From NCBI GenBank assembly GCA_046347155.1, contig JAXMGT010000002.1, forward strand, positions 620,001-684,000: a DNA stretch of 64,000 bases, written 5' to 3'. Of the stretch, positions 44,773 to 52,988 are shown one piece after another; position 1 is the stretch's first letter; every line of letters starts with the position of its first letter. The DNA comes from RPQJ01 sp046347155. GTDB taxonomy: Bacteria; Pseudomonadota; Gammaproteobacteria; Steroidobacterales; Steroidobacteraceae. Both the position numbers and the translations under genes were made by a program. Below the pieces are notes generated by a model, which was not told the origin of the DNA, did no database searches, and was given only the letters and a program-made list of their open reading frames with translations.

Positions 44773-45384
44773 ATGGCGACCCAGCTCAAGTACGTGAACG
44801 CCGCCAAGGGCCTCGAGGTCTCCGACCGCGCCTTCGGCCGTGAATTCAACGAGTCGCTCGTCCACCAGGTGGTCACCGCCTACATGGCGGCCGGCCGCGC
44901 CGGCACGAAGCGCCAGAAGAGCCGCGCCGAAGTGAGCGGCGGCGGCATCAAGCCGTGGAAGCAGAAGGGCAGCGGCCGCGCCCGCGCCGGCTCGATCCGC
45001 AGCCCGATCTGGGTGGGCGGCGGCCGCGCGTTCGCCGCGCGCCCGCGCGACTACTCGCAGAAGGTCAACCGCAAGATGTACCAGGGTGCGCTGCGCGCGA
45101 TGCTCTCCGAGCTCGCCCGCCTCGAGCGCCTGGTCGTCGTCGAGTCGCTCGAGCTCGAGGCGCCGAAGACGCGCCTGCTCGCGGCGAAGCTCAAGGAGTT
45201 CAAGCTCGACAACGCGCTGATCCTCGTCGAGGCCTGGGACGAGAAGCTCGAGCTCGCCTCGCGCAACCTCCCGGGCGTGACGGTGCTGCCGGTCTCGGCG
45301 GTCGACCCGCAGAGCCTCATTTCGCACGACCACGTCCTCGCGACGGTCGGCGCGGTGCGCATGCTCGAGGAGAAGCTCGGATGA
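44773..45384 (+). CDS. rplD: 50S ribosomal protein L4
   Basis: L4 reaches into the exit tunnel and in E. coli attenuates its own operon. The 203-residue protein has the tunnel loop KQKSRAEVSGGGIKPWKQKG and GSGRARAGSIRSPIWVGGG. It starts 3 bases after rplC and overlaps rplW by 4 bases (ATGA). Confidence 0.98.
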   Translation: MATQLKYVNAAKGLEVSDRAFGREFNESLVHQVVTAYMAAGRAGTKRQKSRAEVSGGGIKPWKQKGSGRARAGSIRSPIWVGGGRAFAARPRDYSQKVNRKMYQGALRAMLSELARLERLVVVESLELEAPKTRLLAAKLKEFKLDNALILVEAWDEKLELASRNLPGVTVLPVSAVDPQSLISHDHVLATVGAVRMLEEKLG

Positions 45385-45683
45385 GCAGCAAAGAGAGACT
45401 GATGACCGTGCTGCTGGCGCCGCACGTGTCCGAGAAGAGTGCGATCGCGGCCGAGAAGGCCAACCAGATCGTCTTCCGCGTGCGCCGCGACTCGACGAAG
45501 CCGGAGATCAAGGCCGCCGTCGAGCTCATGTTCGAGGTGAAGGTCGATGCCGTGCGCGTCGTGAACGTCGCCGGCAAGGCCAAGCGCTTCGGCGGCCGTC
45601 CGGGCCGCCGCTCGGACTGGAAGAAGGCCTACGTGAGCCTCGCCGAAGGCCAGACCATCGATTTCGCCGGCGTCGAGAAGTGA
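45381..45683 (+). CDS. rplW: 50S ribosomal protein L23
   Basis: L23 sits at the exit-tunnel mouth and docks trigger factor and SRP. The 100-residue protein has LLAPHVSEKSAIAAEKANQ and KAAVELMFEVKVDAVRVVN, then GRRSDWKKAYVSLAEG. The start overlaps the rplD stop (ATGA). Confidence 0.97.
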   Translation: MSSKERLMTVLLAPHVSEKSAIAAEKANQIVFRVRRDSTKPEIKAAVELMFEVKVDAVRVVNVAGKAKRFGGRPGRRSDWKKAYVSLAEGQTIDFAGVEK

Positions 45684-45711
45684 CGCGGCGGGCAACCTGA
45701 CGGATACCAAG

Positions 45712-46536
45712 ATGGCTCTCATCAAGACCAAGCCGACGTCGCCGGGCCGCCGCTTCGTGGTGAAGGCCGACCGCTCGCACCTGCACAAGGGCGGGCCGGT
45801 CGCGGGCCTCACCACGAGCCAGAAGCGCACCGGTGCGCGCAACAACCAGGGTCGCCTGACCACCCGCCACAAGGGTGGCGGCCACCGCCACCGCTACCGG
45901 GCGGTCGACTTCCTGCGCGACAAGGACGGGATCCCGGGCCGCGTCGAGCGCATCGAGTACGACCCGAACCGCAACGCGCACCTCGCGCTGGTGCTCTACG
46001 CCGACGGCGAGCGCCGCTACATCCTCGCCCCGAAGGGCGTGGTGGCCGGCGATGCGATCGCCTCGGGCCCCGAGGCCGCGATCAAGGCGGGCAACGCGCT
46101 CGCGCTGCGCAACATCCCGATCGGCACGCAGGTCCACAACGTGGAGCTGAAGCCGGGTCGTGGCGGCCAGCTGGCGCGCAGCGCCGGCGCCTCGGCGCAG
46201 CTCGTCGCGCGCGAGGGCCTCTACGCGACGATCCGCCTGCGCTCGACCGAGATGCGCAAGGTCCACGTCGACTGCCGCGCCACGATCGGCGAGGTGGGCA
46301 ACGAGGAGAACAACCTGATCGTCTACGGCAAGGCCGGTGCCAAGCGCTGGCGCGGCATCCGCCCGACGGTCCGCGGCGTCGTGATGAACCCGGTCGACCA
46401 CCCGCACGGTGGCGGCGAGGGCAAGTCCGGCCAGGGCAACCCGCACCCGGTGTCGCCGTGGGGCTGGAAGACCAAGGGCAAGAAGACCCGCACCAACAAG
46501 CGCACCGCCGGCCTGATCGTGCGGCGTCGCAACTGA
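45712..46536 (+). CDS. rplB: 50S ribosomal protein L2
   Basis: L2 is needed for subunit joining and peptidyl transfer. The 274-residue protein has GRLTTRHKGGGHRHRYRAVD near the N-terminus and the conserved VDHPHGGGEGKSGQGNPHPV segment, with His229-type histidine, near 225-245. 28 bases after rplW. Confidence 0.99.
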   Translation: MALIKTKPTSPGRRFVVKADRSHLHKGGPVAGLTTSQKRTGARNNQGRLTTRHKGGGHRHRYRAVDFLRDKDGIPGRVERIEYDPNRNAHLALVLYADGERRYILAPKGVVAGDAIASGPEAAIKAGNALALRNIPIGTQVHNVELKPGRGGQLARSAGASAQLVAREGLYATIRLRSTEMRKVHVDCRATIGEVGNEENNLIVYGKAGAKRWRGIRPTVRGVVMNPVDHPHGGGEGKSGQGNPHPVSPWGWKTKGKKTRTNKRTAGLIVRRRN

Positions 46537-46555
46537 ACCTGAAGAGGAGCTCGCA

Positions 46556-46834
46556 GTGCCCCGTTCAGTCAAGAAAGGCCCGTTCGTCGACCTGCACCTC
46601 GCCAAGAAGGTCCAGGTGGCGTCGGAGAAGAACGACCGCCGTCCGATCAAGACGTGGTCGCGCCGCTCGATGATCCTGCCGGACATGGTCGGTCTCACGA
46701 TCGCGATCCACAACGGCAAGCAGCACGTCCCGGTGCTGGTCTCCGAGAACATGGTCGGGCACAAGCTCGGCGAGTTCGCGCCGACCCGCACGTTCAAGGG
46801 CCATTCGGGCGACAAGAAGGCCTCCGCGGAGTAA
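46556..46834 (+). CDS. rpsS: 30S ribosomal protein S19
   Basis: S19 pairs with S13 at the 30S head. The 92-residue protein starts with GTG (MPRSVKKGPFVDLHLAKKV) after AAGAGGAGC and has the motif GHKLGEFAPTRTFKGHSGDK. 19 bases after rplB. Confidence 0.98.
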   Translation: MPRSVKKGPFVDLHLAKKVQVASEKNDRRPIKTWSRRSMILPDMVGLTIAIHNGKQHVPVLVSENMVGHKLGEFAPTRTFKGHSGDKKASAE

Positions 46835-46837
46835 GCC

Positions 46838-47179
46838 ATGCAGGTCGCAGCAAAACTCAAGTACGCGCGCATCTCGCCGCAGAAGTGCCGCCTCGTGGCG
46901 GACATGGTGCGCGGCCAGCCGGTGGGCCAGGCGCTCGCCACGCTGCGCTTCAGCCCGAAGAAGGGCGCAGAGATCGTCCGCAAGGTCCTCGAGTCGGCCA
47001 TCGCCAACGCCGAGAACAACCACAACGCGGACATCGATTCGCTGAAGGTCTCGATCATCGAGGTCAACGAGGCCCCGCGCTTCAAGCGTTTCCACGCTCG
47101 GGCGAAGGGCCGCGGCAACCGCATCGTCAAGCGCAACAGCCACATCACGATCCTCGTCGGCGACGGCCGCAAGGACTGA
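46838..47179 (+). CDS. rplV: 50S ribosomal protein L22
   Basis: L22 lines the exit tunnel. The 113-residue protein has KYARISPQKCRLVADMVRG and the tunnel loop FKRFHARAKGRGNRIVKRNS. 3 bases after rpsS. Confidence 0.98.
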   Translation: MQVAAKLKYARISPQKCRLVADMVRGQPVGQALATLRFSPKKGAEIVRKVLESAIANAENNHNADIDSLKVSIIEVNEAPRFKRFHARAKGRGNRIVKRNSHITILVGDGRKD

Positions 47180-47193
47180 GGAGAGCAGGCTCC

Positions 47194-47889
47194 ATGGGTC
47201 AGAAGGTCAATCCGGTCGGCATCCGCCTCGGCATCACCCGCGACTGGACGTCGAAGTGGTTCGCGAACTCGCGTTCGTTCCCCTCCTACCTCCTGCAGGA
47301 CTGGAAGGTGCGCGAGTTCCTGAAGAAGAAGCTCGCCGAGGCCTCGGTGAGCCGCATCGCCATCGAGCGTGCGGCCCGCAAGGCCAACATCACGATCAAC
47401 ACCGCCCGCCCGGGCGTCGTGATCGGGAAGAAGGGCGAGGACATCGAGCGCCTGCGCGGCGAGGTCGCGAAGATGATGGGCATGGGCGTCGGTGACGTCC
47501 GGCTCAACATCGCCGAGATCCGCAAGCCCGAGGTCGACGCGCAGCTCGTGGCCGAGGGCATCGCCCAGCAGATCGAGCGCCGCGTGATGTTCCGCCGCGC
47601 GATGAAGCGCGCCGTGATGAACACGATGCGCAGCGGTGCGCTCGGCGTGAAGGTGCGCGTCTCCGGCCGCCTGAATGGCTCCGAGATCGCCCGCACCGAG
47701 TGGTCGCGCGAGGGTCGCATCCCGCTGCACACCTTCCGCGCCGACATCGACTACGGTCTCGCCGAGGCCCGCACGACCTACGGCGTCATCGGCGTCAAGG
47801 TGTGGATCTTCAAGGGCGAGGTGTTCGAGCAGGCGGCGCCGGTCGAGGCCGTCGAGGCCGCCGCGCCCGCGCAGGAGCAGCCGGCCTGA
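47194..47889 (+). CDS. rpsC: 30S ribosomal protein S3
   Basis: S3 lines the mRNA entry. The 231-residue protein starts MGQKVNPVGIRLGITRDW, has the KH-domain GXXG within RPGVVIGKKGEDIERLR, and the helicase-linked RRVMFRRAMKRAV helix. The C-terminus is a short Ala/Glu/Pro tail. Confidence 0.98.
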   Translation: MGQKVNPVGIRLGITRDWTSKWFANSRSFPSYLLQDWKVREFLKKKLAEASVSRIAIERAARKANITINTARPGVVIGKKGEDIERLRGEVAKMMGMGVGDVRLNIAEIRKPEVDAQLVAEGIAQQIERRVMFRRAMKRAVMNTMRSGALGVKVRVSGRLNGSEIARTEWSREGRIPLHTFRADIDYGLAEARTTYGVIGVKVWIFKGEVFEQAAPVEAVEAAAPAQEQPA

Positions 47890-47919
47890 GGCCGCGCCTG
47901 AGCGAAAGGAGACGTCACC

Positions 47920-48333
47920 ATGATGCAACCCAAGCGAACCAAGTTTCGCAAGCAGTTCAAGGGCCGCAACGCCGGCCTCGCCCAGCGCGGCAGTTCGGTC
48001 GCGTTCGGCGACTTCGGCCTGAAGGCCACGAGCCGCGCCCGGATGACCGCGCGCGAGATCGAGGCGGCGCGCCGCGCCATGACCCGCTACGTGAAGCGTG
48101 GCGGCCAGGTGTGGATCCGGGTGTTCCCGGACGTGCCGGTGTCGAAGAAGCCCCTCGAGGTCCGCATGGGCTCGGGCAAGGGCAACGTCGAGTACTACGT
48201 CGCGCGCGTCCAGCCCGGCAAGGTGCTCTTCGAGATGGAAGGCGTCACCGAGGAGATCGCGCGCGAGGCGTTCCGCCTGGCCGCGTCGAAGCTCTCGGTC
48301 GACACGTTGTTCGTCAAGCGGCAGGTGCGCTGA
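47920..48333 (+). CDS. rplP: 50S ribosomal protein L16
   Basis: L16 organises the tRNA-binding region of 23S rRNA. The 137-residue protein begins MMQPKRTKFRKQFKGRNAG and contains GKGNVEYYVARVQPGKVLFE. Either of two adjacent ATG codons (47920 or 47923) may be used. Its last base is the first base of rpmC's start. Confidence 0.98.
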   Translation: MMQPKRTKFRKQFKGRNAGLAQRGSSVAFGDFGLKATSRARMTAREIEAARRAMTRYVKRGGQVWIRVFPDVPVSKKPLEVRMGSGKGNVEYYVARVQPGKVLFEMEGVTEEIAREAFRLAASKLSVDTLFVKRQVR

Positions 48334-48545
48334 TGAAGGCCAAGGATCTCCGGTCGAAGACCGGCGGCGAGCTCAACGAAGAGCTCCTCAAGCTGCGCCG
48401 CGAGCAGTTCAACCTGCGCATGGCGCAGGCGTCCGGCCAGGCGTTCAAGCCCGACCAGGCCGGCAAGGTGCGCCGCAACATCGCGCGCGTGAAGACCGTG
48501 CAGGGCGAGCAGGCCCGCGCGGCCGTGAACAGGGGTGCCAAGTGA
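48333..48545 (+). CDS. rpmC: 50S ribosomal protein L29
   Basis: A 70-residue two-helix protein near the tunnel exit. The sequence MKAKDLRSKTGGELNEELLK and REQFNLRMAQASGQ is typical. It overlaps rplP and rpsQ by one base each (TGATG), so all three are translationally coupled. Confidence 0.97.
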   Translation: MKAKDLRSKTGGELNEELLKLRREQFNLRMAQASGQAFKPDQAGKVRRNIARVKTVQGEQARAAVNRGAK

Positions 48546-48820
48546 TGAGCGAGCAGGCCGTCGAGACCACCGCGCAGCGCACGCTGACCGGCACGGTCGT
48601 CAGCAGCAAGATGCAGAAGACGATCACCGTCGCCGTCGAGCGCCTGGTGAAGCACGAGAAGTACGGCAAGTACGTCCGCCGCACCACGAAGCTGCTCGCG
48701 CACGACGAGAACGGCGAGGGCAAGGAGGGCGACGTCGTCGACATCGCCGAGTGCCGCCGTCTGTCGAGCCGCAAGTCCTGGCGCCTGGTCCGCGTCGTCA
48801 AGCGCGCCGAGCGCGCCTGA
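48545..48820 (+). CDS. rpsQ: 30S ribosomal protein S17
   Basis: An early-assembly OB-fold protein. The 91-residue sequence has RTLTGTVVSSKMQKTITVAV and the KYGKYVRRTTKLLAHDENG loop. Start within TGATG at the rpmC stop. Last gene of the S10-type unit; no terminator follows before rplN. Confidence 0.98.
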   Translation: MSEQAVETTAQRTLTGTVVSSKMQKTITVAVERLVKHEKYGKYVRRTTKLLAHDENGEGKEGDVVDIAECRRLSSRKSWRLVRVVKRAERA

Positions 48821-48840
48821 ACGGTCGCGAGGAGACACTC

Positions 48841-49209
48841 ATGATCCAGATGCGAACGATGCTGCAGGCCGCCGACAACAGCGGTGCGCGGAGCCTCATG
48901 TGCATCAAGGTGCTCGGCGGCTCGAAGCGCCGCTACGCCACCGTGGGCGACGTGATCAAGGTGAGCGTCAAGGACGCCATCCCGCGCGGCAAGGTCAAGA
49001 AGGGCGAGGTCTACGACGCCGTGGTGGTCCGCACCGCGTTCGGCGTGCGCCGCCCGGACGGCTCGCTGATCCGTTTCGACGGCAACGCGGCCGTGCTGCT
49101 CACCAACAAGCTCGAGCCGATCGGCACGCGCATCTTCGGGCCCGTGACCCGCGAGCTGCGTACCGCTCAGTTCATGAAGATCATCTCGCTCGCGCCGGAA
49201 GTGCTCTGA
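48841..49209 (+). CDS. rplN: 50S ribosomal protein L14
   Basis: An interface protein of the large subunit. The 122-residue sequence has MLQAADNSGARSLMCIKVLG and GVRRPDGSLIRFDGNAAVLL. It follows rpsQ by 20 bases, so spc is continuous with S10; GAGGAGA precedes the ATG. Confidence 0.98.
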   Translation: MIQMRTMLQAADNSGARSLMCIKVLGGSKRRYATVGDVIKVSVKDAIPRGKVKKGEVYDAVVVRTAFGVRRPDGSLIRFDGNAAVLLTNKLEPIGTRIFGPVTRELRTAQFMKIISLAPEVL

Positions 49210-49238
49210 GCGCGGTGGATGGGATCGAGGAACGAGGC

Positions 49239-49556
49239 ATGAACAAGATCCGCAAGGGCGACGAAGTCGTCGTCACCGCCGGGCGCGACAAGGGTCGGCG
49301 CGGCACCGTCATCAAGGTGCTGCCGAACGACCGCGTGCTCGTCGAGAACGTGAACATGATCAAGCGCCACACGCGCCCGAACCCGCAGAAGGGCGTCCAG
49401 GGCGGCATCGTCGAGAAGGAGGCGTCGCTGCACCTCTCGAACGTGCTGCTGTGGAACCCGGTCGCGAAGAAGGGCGACCGCGTGGGCATCCGCACGCTGG
49501 CCGACGGCCGTCGCGTGCGCTTTTTCAAGTCCAACGACGAAGTCGTGGACGCCTGA
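49239..49556 (+). CDS. rplX: 50S ribosomal protein L24
   Basis: An assembly-initiator protein. The 105-residue sequence begins MNKIRKGDEVVVTAGRDKGR (KOW motif) and has NMIKRHTRPNPQKGVQGGIV. 29 bases after rplN. Confidence 0.97.
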   Translation: MNKIRKGDEVVVTAGRDKGRRGTVIKVLPNDRVLVENVNMIKRHTRPNPQKGVQGGIVEKEASLHLSNVLLWNPVAKKGDRVGIRTLADGRRVRFFKSNDEVVDA

Positions 49557-49572
49557 GGCGAGGTTCGCACAG

Positions 49573-50112
49573 ATGGCCAGGCTGCAGACGTACTACAGGG
49601 ACACGGTCGTGCCCGAGCTCCAGAAGAGCCTCGGCATCGCCAATCCCATGCGCGTGCCGAAGATCACGCGCATCACGGTCAACATGGGCGTGGGCGAGGC
49701 GGTCGCCGACAAGAAGGCCATGGAAGGCGCGGTGAGCGACCTCACGGCCCTCACCGGCCAGAAGCCGCTCGTCACGAAGTCCCGCAAGGCGATCGCGTCG
49801 TTCAAGCTCCGTGCCGGCATCCCGGTCGGCGCCAAGGTGACGCTGCGCGGCGCGCGGATGTACGAGTTCCTCGACCGCCTGATCAACGTGGCGATGCCGC
49901 GCATCCGCGACTTCCGCGGCGTGTCGGCGCGCTCGTTCGACGGCCAGGGCAACTACAGCTTCGGCGTCAAGGAACAGATCATCTTCCCCGAGATCGCGTA
50001 CGACAAGATCGACGCCATCCGCGGCATGGACATCACGATCACCACGACGGCGCGGGACGACCGTGAGGGGCGGGCGCTGCTCGAATCCTTCAACTTCCCG
50101 TTCCGCAAGTAA
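49573..50112 (+). CDS. rplE: 50S ribosomal protein L5
   Basis: L5 binds 5S rRNA and contacts P-site tRNA. The 179-residue protein has MRVPKITRITVNMGVGEAV, the RKAIASFKLRAGIPVGAKVT loop and FGVKEQIIFPEI. In E. coli S8 represses spc translation near this gene's start; no matching structure was verified here. Confidence 0.98.
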   Translation: MARLQTYYRDTVVPELQKSLGIANPMRVPKITRITVNMGVGEAVADKKAMEGAVSDLTALTGQKPLVTKSRKAIASFKLRAGIPVGAKVTLRGARMYEFLDRLINVAMPRIRDFRGVSARSFDGQGNYSFGVKEQIIFPEIAYDKIDAIRGMDITITTTARDDREGRALLESFNFPFRK

Positions 50113-50122
50113 GGACCGGCAA

Positions 50123-50428
50123 ATGGCCAAGACCAGCATGATCCAGCGCGAGAAGCGCCGTGCGAAGCTCGCCAGGCAGCAGGGCGCCAAGCGCGCCGCG
50201 CTGAAGGAGGCGATCCGCAGCCCGAAGTCGACCGACTCGGAGCGCGAGGAGGCGCAGCGCAAGCTGCAGTCGCTGCCCCGCGATGGGTCGCCCTCGCGCG
50301 GGCGCAAGCGCTGCTCGATCACCGGCCGCTCGCGCGGCGTGTATCGCAAGTTCGGCCTCGGCCGCCAGAAGCTGCGCGAGGCGACCATGCGCGGCGACGT
50401 CCCGGGCCTGCGCAAGGCCAGCTGGTAA
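50123..50428 (+). CDS. rpsN: 30S ribosomal protein S14 (zinc-free long form)
   Basis: A 101-residue S14 with MAKTSMIQREKRRAKLARQQ and RKRCSITGRSRGVYRKFGL. It has only one Cys in the motif region, so it is the zinc-independent long form found in most proteobacteria. Confidence 0.98.
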   Translation: MAKTSMIQREKRRAKLARQQGAKRAALKEAIRSPKSTDSEREEAQRKLQSLPRDGSPSRGRKRCSITGRSRGVYRKFGLGRQKLREATMRGDVPGLRKASW

Positions 50429-50449
50429 GGCCGCGTAACGGAGCAAGAC

Positions 50450-50845
50450 ATGAGCATGACGGATCCCATCGCGGACTTCCTCACCCGCATCCGCAACGGC
50501 CAGCGCTCGGGCAAGCCCGAGGTCGCCATGCCGTCGTCGCGCATCAAGCTCGCGCTGGCGAAGGTGCTGAAGGAAGAGGGCTACATCGACGACTTCGCGG
50601 TCGCCTCCGGCGAAGGCAAGTCGACGCTGACGCTGCGCCTGAAGTACTACCAGGGCCGCCCGGTCATCGACCGCCTCGAGCGCGTCAGCCGGCCGGGGCT
50701 GCGCGTGTACAAGAACAAGGACGACCTGCCGCGCATCCTCGGCGGCATGGGCGTGGCGATCGTCTCCACCTCGCGCGGCGTGATGACCGACCGCGAGGCG
50801 CGGGCGGCCGGCCACGGCGGCGAGATCCTCTGCATCGTCTCCTGA
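50450..50845 (+). CDS. rpsH: 30S ribosomal protein S8
   Basis: A primary 16S-binding protein. The 131-residue protein has MTDPIADFLTRIRNGQ and the C-terminal STSRGVMTDREARAAGHGGE motif. An in-frame ATG 6 bases later is an alternative start. Confidence 0.98.
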   Translation: MSMTDPIADFLTRIRNGQRSGKPEVAMPSSRIKLALAKVLKEEGYIDDFAVASGEGKSTLTLRLKYYQGRPVIDRLERVSRPGLRVYKNKDDLPRILGGMGVAIVSTSRGVMTDREARAAGHGGEILCIVS

Positions 50846-50875
50846 TGACGGCGCGGACAGCCTAGGTTCACAACC

Positions 50876-51409
50876 ATGTCACGAGTTGCAAGAAAGCCGG
50901 TCGTACTGCCCCAGGGCGTCACGACCACGATCGACGGCGACAAGGTCACCGTCAAGGGTGCCAAGGGCACGCTCGCGCTGCCGCTGCGCGCCGGCCTGAA
51001 GCTGGTGCAGGAAGGGCAGAGCGTCCACGTCGAGGTCGCCGAGCCGGCGCACGACGCGCTGATGCACGCGGGCTCGCTGCGCGCGAACCTCGCCAACGTC
51101 GTCGAGGGCGTGTCGAAGGGCTACGAGAAGAAGCTCGAGCTCGTCGGCGTCGGCTACCGCGCGCAGGCGCAGGGCAGGAACCTGAACCTGACGCTCGGCT
51201 TCTCGCACCCGGTCGTCTACGCGGCGCCCGAGGGCATCACGATCGAGACGCCGTCGCAGACCGAGATCGTTATCAAGGGCGCGGACAAGCAGCGCGTCGG
51301 CCAGGTGGCCGCCGAGATCCGGGCGTTCCGCGCGCCGGAGCCGTACAAGGGCAAGGGTGTTCGTTATTCCGGTGAGCGCATCGAGCTCAAGGAAACGAAG
51401 AAGAAGTAA
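50876..51409 (+). CDS. rplF: 50S ribosomal protein L6
   Basis: L6 sits near the factor-binding site. The 177-residue protein has two tandem related domains, with SRVARKPVVLPQGVTTTIDG at the start and the second-domain signature EPYKGKGVRYSGE near the C-terminus. Confidence 0.98.
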   Translation: MSRVARKPVVLPQGVTTTIDGDKVTVKGAKGTLALPLRAGLKLVQEGQSVHVEVAEPAHDALMHAGSLRANLANVVEGVSKGYEKKLELVGVGYRAQAQGRNLNLTLGFSHPVVYAAPEGITIETPSQTEIVIKGADKQRVGQVAAEIRAFRAPEPYKGKGVRYSGERIELKETKKK

Positions 51410-51419
51410 GGGTGACGCG

Positions 51420-51770
51420 ATGGAAAAGAGAGACAGCCGCCTGAAGCGCGCCCGCCGCGGCCGCGCCAAGATCCGGGAGCTGAAGGTGATGCGCCTCTCG
51501 GTGCACCGCACGCCCCGGCACATCTATGCCCAGGTGTTCGACCCCGAGTCGCGCGTCGTCGCCGTGGCCTCCACGCTGCAGGACGACGTGGTCGTCGGCG
51601 TCGAGGGCACCGGCAACGTCGAGGCGGCGAAGGCCGTCGGCAAGGCCATCGCCGAGCGCGCGAAGGCCAAGGGCGTCACCCGCGTGGCGTTCGACCGGTC
51701 GGGATTCAGGTACCACGGGCGCGTGAAGGCGCTCGCCGAAGCCGCGCGCGAGCACGGCCTCGAGTTCTGA
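51420..51770 (+). CDS. rplR: 50S ribosomal protein L18
   Basis: A 5S rRNA-binding protein of 116 residues. It has RLSVHRTPRHIYAQVFD and FDRSGFRYHGRVKALAEAAR at the C-terminus. 10 bases after rplF. Confidence 0.97.
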   Translation: MEKRDSRLKRARRGRAKIRELKVMRLSVHRTPRHIYAQVFDPESRVVAVASTLQDDVVVGVEGTGNVEAAKAVGKAIAERAKAKGVTRVAFDRSGFRYHGRVKALAEAAREHGLEF

Positions 51771-51802
51771 CCCCGTCCCCGCACTGAATCGCAGGAGCAG
51801 CA

Positions 51803-52309
51803 ATGGCGAGAGTTGAAAGACCCGCGGCGACCGACGAGTTCATCGAGAAGCTCGTCACCGTCAACCGCGTTGCGAAGGTCGTGAAGGGCGGCAAGCAGTT
51901 CGGCTTCACGGCGCTGACCGTGGTCGGCGACGGCAACGGCCGCGTGGGCTTCGGGTACGGCAAGGCGCGCGAAGTGCCGGTCGCGATCCAGAAGGCCATG
52001 CAGCAGGCCCGCAAGAACATGGTCTCCATCAGCCTGCGCAACTCGACGCTGCACTTCGCCACGACCGGCCACCACGGCACGTCGAAGGTGTACATGCAGC
52101 CGGCGGCCGACGGCACCGGCGTGATCGCCGGCGGCAGCATGCGCGCCGTGTTCGAGTGCGCGGGCGTCCGCAACGTGCTCGCGAAGAGCTACGGCTCGCG
52201 CAACCCGATCAACGTGGTCCGCGCCACGATGGACGGGCTGACCCGCGCGCCGTCGCCGGAGCAGATCGCGGCGAAGCGCGGCAAGAGCGTCGCGGACATC
52301 ACGGGTTGA
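51803..52309 (+). CDS. rpsE: 30S ribosomal protein S5
   Basis: S5 contributes to decoding fidelity and mRNA unwinding. The 168-residue protein has the dsRBD-like KLVTVNRVAKVVKGGKQFGF and VVGDGNGRVGFGYGKAREV, then GGSMRAVFECAGVRNVLAKS. It has a typical CAGGAG ribosome-binding site. Confidence 0.98.
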   Translation: MARVERPAATDEFIEKLVTVNRVAKVVKGGKQFGFTALTVVGDGNGRVGFGYGKAREVPVAIQKAMQQARKNMVSISLRNSTLHFATTGHHGTSKVYMQPAADGTGVIAGGSMRAVFECAGVRNVLAKSYGSRNPINVVRATMDGLTRAPSPEQIAAKRGKSVADITG

Positions 52310-52314
52310 ACGCC

Positions 52315-52509
52315 ATGACGAAGAAGGGCAGCAAGGGCGTGAAGGTGACGCTCGTGAAGAGCGTCTACGGCCAGATCCACCGCCACCGCGCCACCGCGCG
52401 CGGACTGGGTCTCACGCGCATCAACCAGACCGTGGTCGTGGCGGACACGCCCGAGGTCCGCGGCATGATCAACGCCTCGCGGCACCTGTTCCGCGTGGAA
52501 GAGGCCTGA
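52315..52509 (+). CDS. rpmD: 50S ribosomal protein L30
   Basis: A 64-residue L30. VKVTLVKSVYGQIHRHRATA and GLTRINQTVVVADTPEVRGM are the family pattern. 5 bases after rpsE. Confidence 0.97.
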   Translation: MTKKGSKGVKVTLVKSVYGQIHRHRATARGLGLTRINQTVVVADTPEVRGMINASRHLFRVEEA

Positions 52510-52516
52510 GGTCAAC

Positions 52517-52954
52517 ATGAAGCTGAACAGCATTTCCCCGGCGCCCGGCGCGAAGAAGCCGCGGCTCCGCGTCGGACGCGGCGCCTCGGCCGGCCAGGGC
52601 AAGACCTGCGGCCGCGGCGTGAAGGGCCAGCGCGCCCGCAAGGGCGGCTACCACAAGGTGGGCTTCGAGGGCGGCCAGATGCCGCTGCAGCGCCGCCTGC
52701 CGAAGGTGGGCTTCCGCTCGAAGATCTCCCCGACCGTGGCCGAAGTGCGCCTGAACGAGCTCGAGCTCGTCGAGGGCGGCGTCGTCGACCTCGAGTCGCT
52801 GAAGAAGGCGGGCGTGGTGCCGGCGAACGCCGCGCGCGCGCGCGTCATGCTGTCGGGCGCCATCACGAAGGCCGTCAAGGTCAAGGGCGTGGGCGTCACG
52901 AAGGGTGCGCGCGCGGCCATCGAGGCCGCCGGCGGCACGATCGAGGCGGCCTGA
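52517..52954 (+). CDS. rplO: 50S ribosomal protein L15
   Basis: A late-assembly protein of 145 residues with the Gly/Arg-rich N-terminus RVGRGASAGQGKTCGRGVKG and GGYHKVGFEGGQMPLQRRLP. 7 bases after rpmD. Confidence 0.98.
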   Translation: MKLNSISPAPGAKKPRLRVGRGASAGQGKTCGRGVKGQRARKGGYHKVGFEGGQMPLQRRLPKVGFRSKISPTVAEVRLNELELVEGGVVDLESLKKAGVVPANAARARVMLSGAITKAVKVKGVGVTKGARAAIEAAGGTIEAA

Positions 52955-52988
52955 GGCCGTCCCCAGCAGGCACTGACGGGTAGCAAGC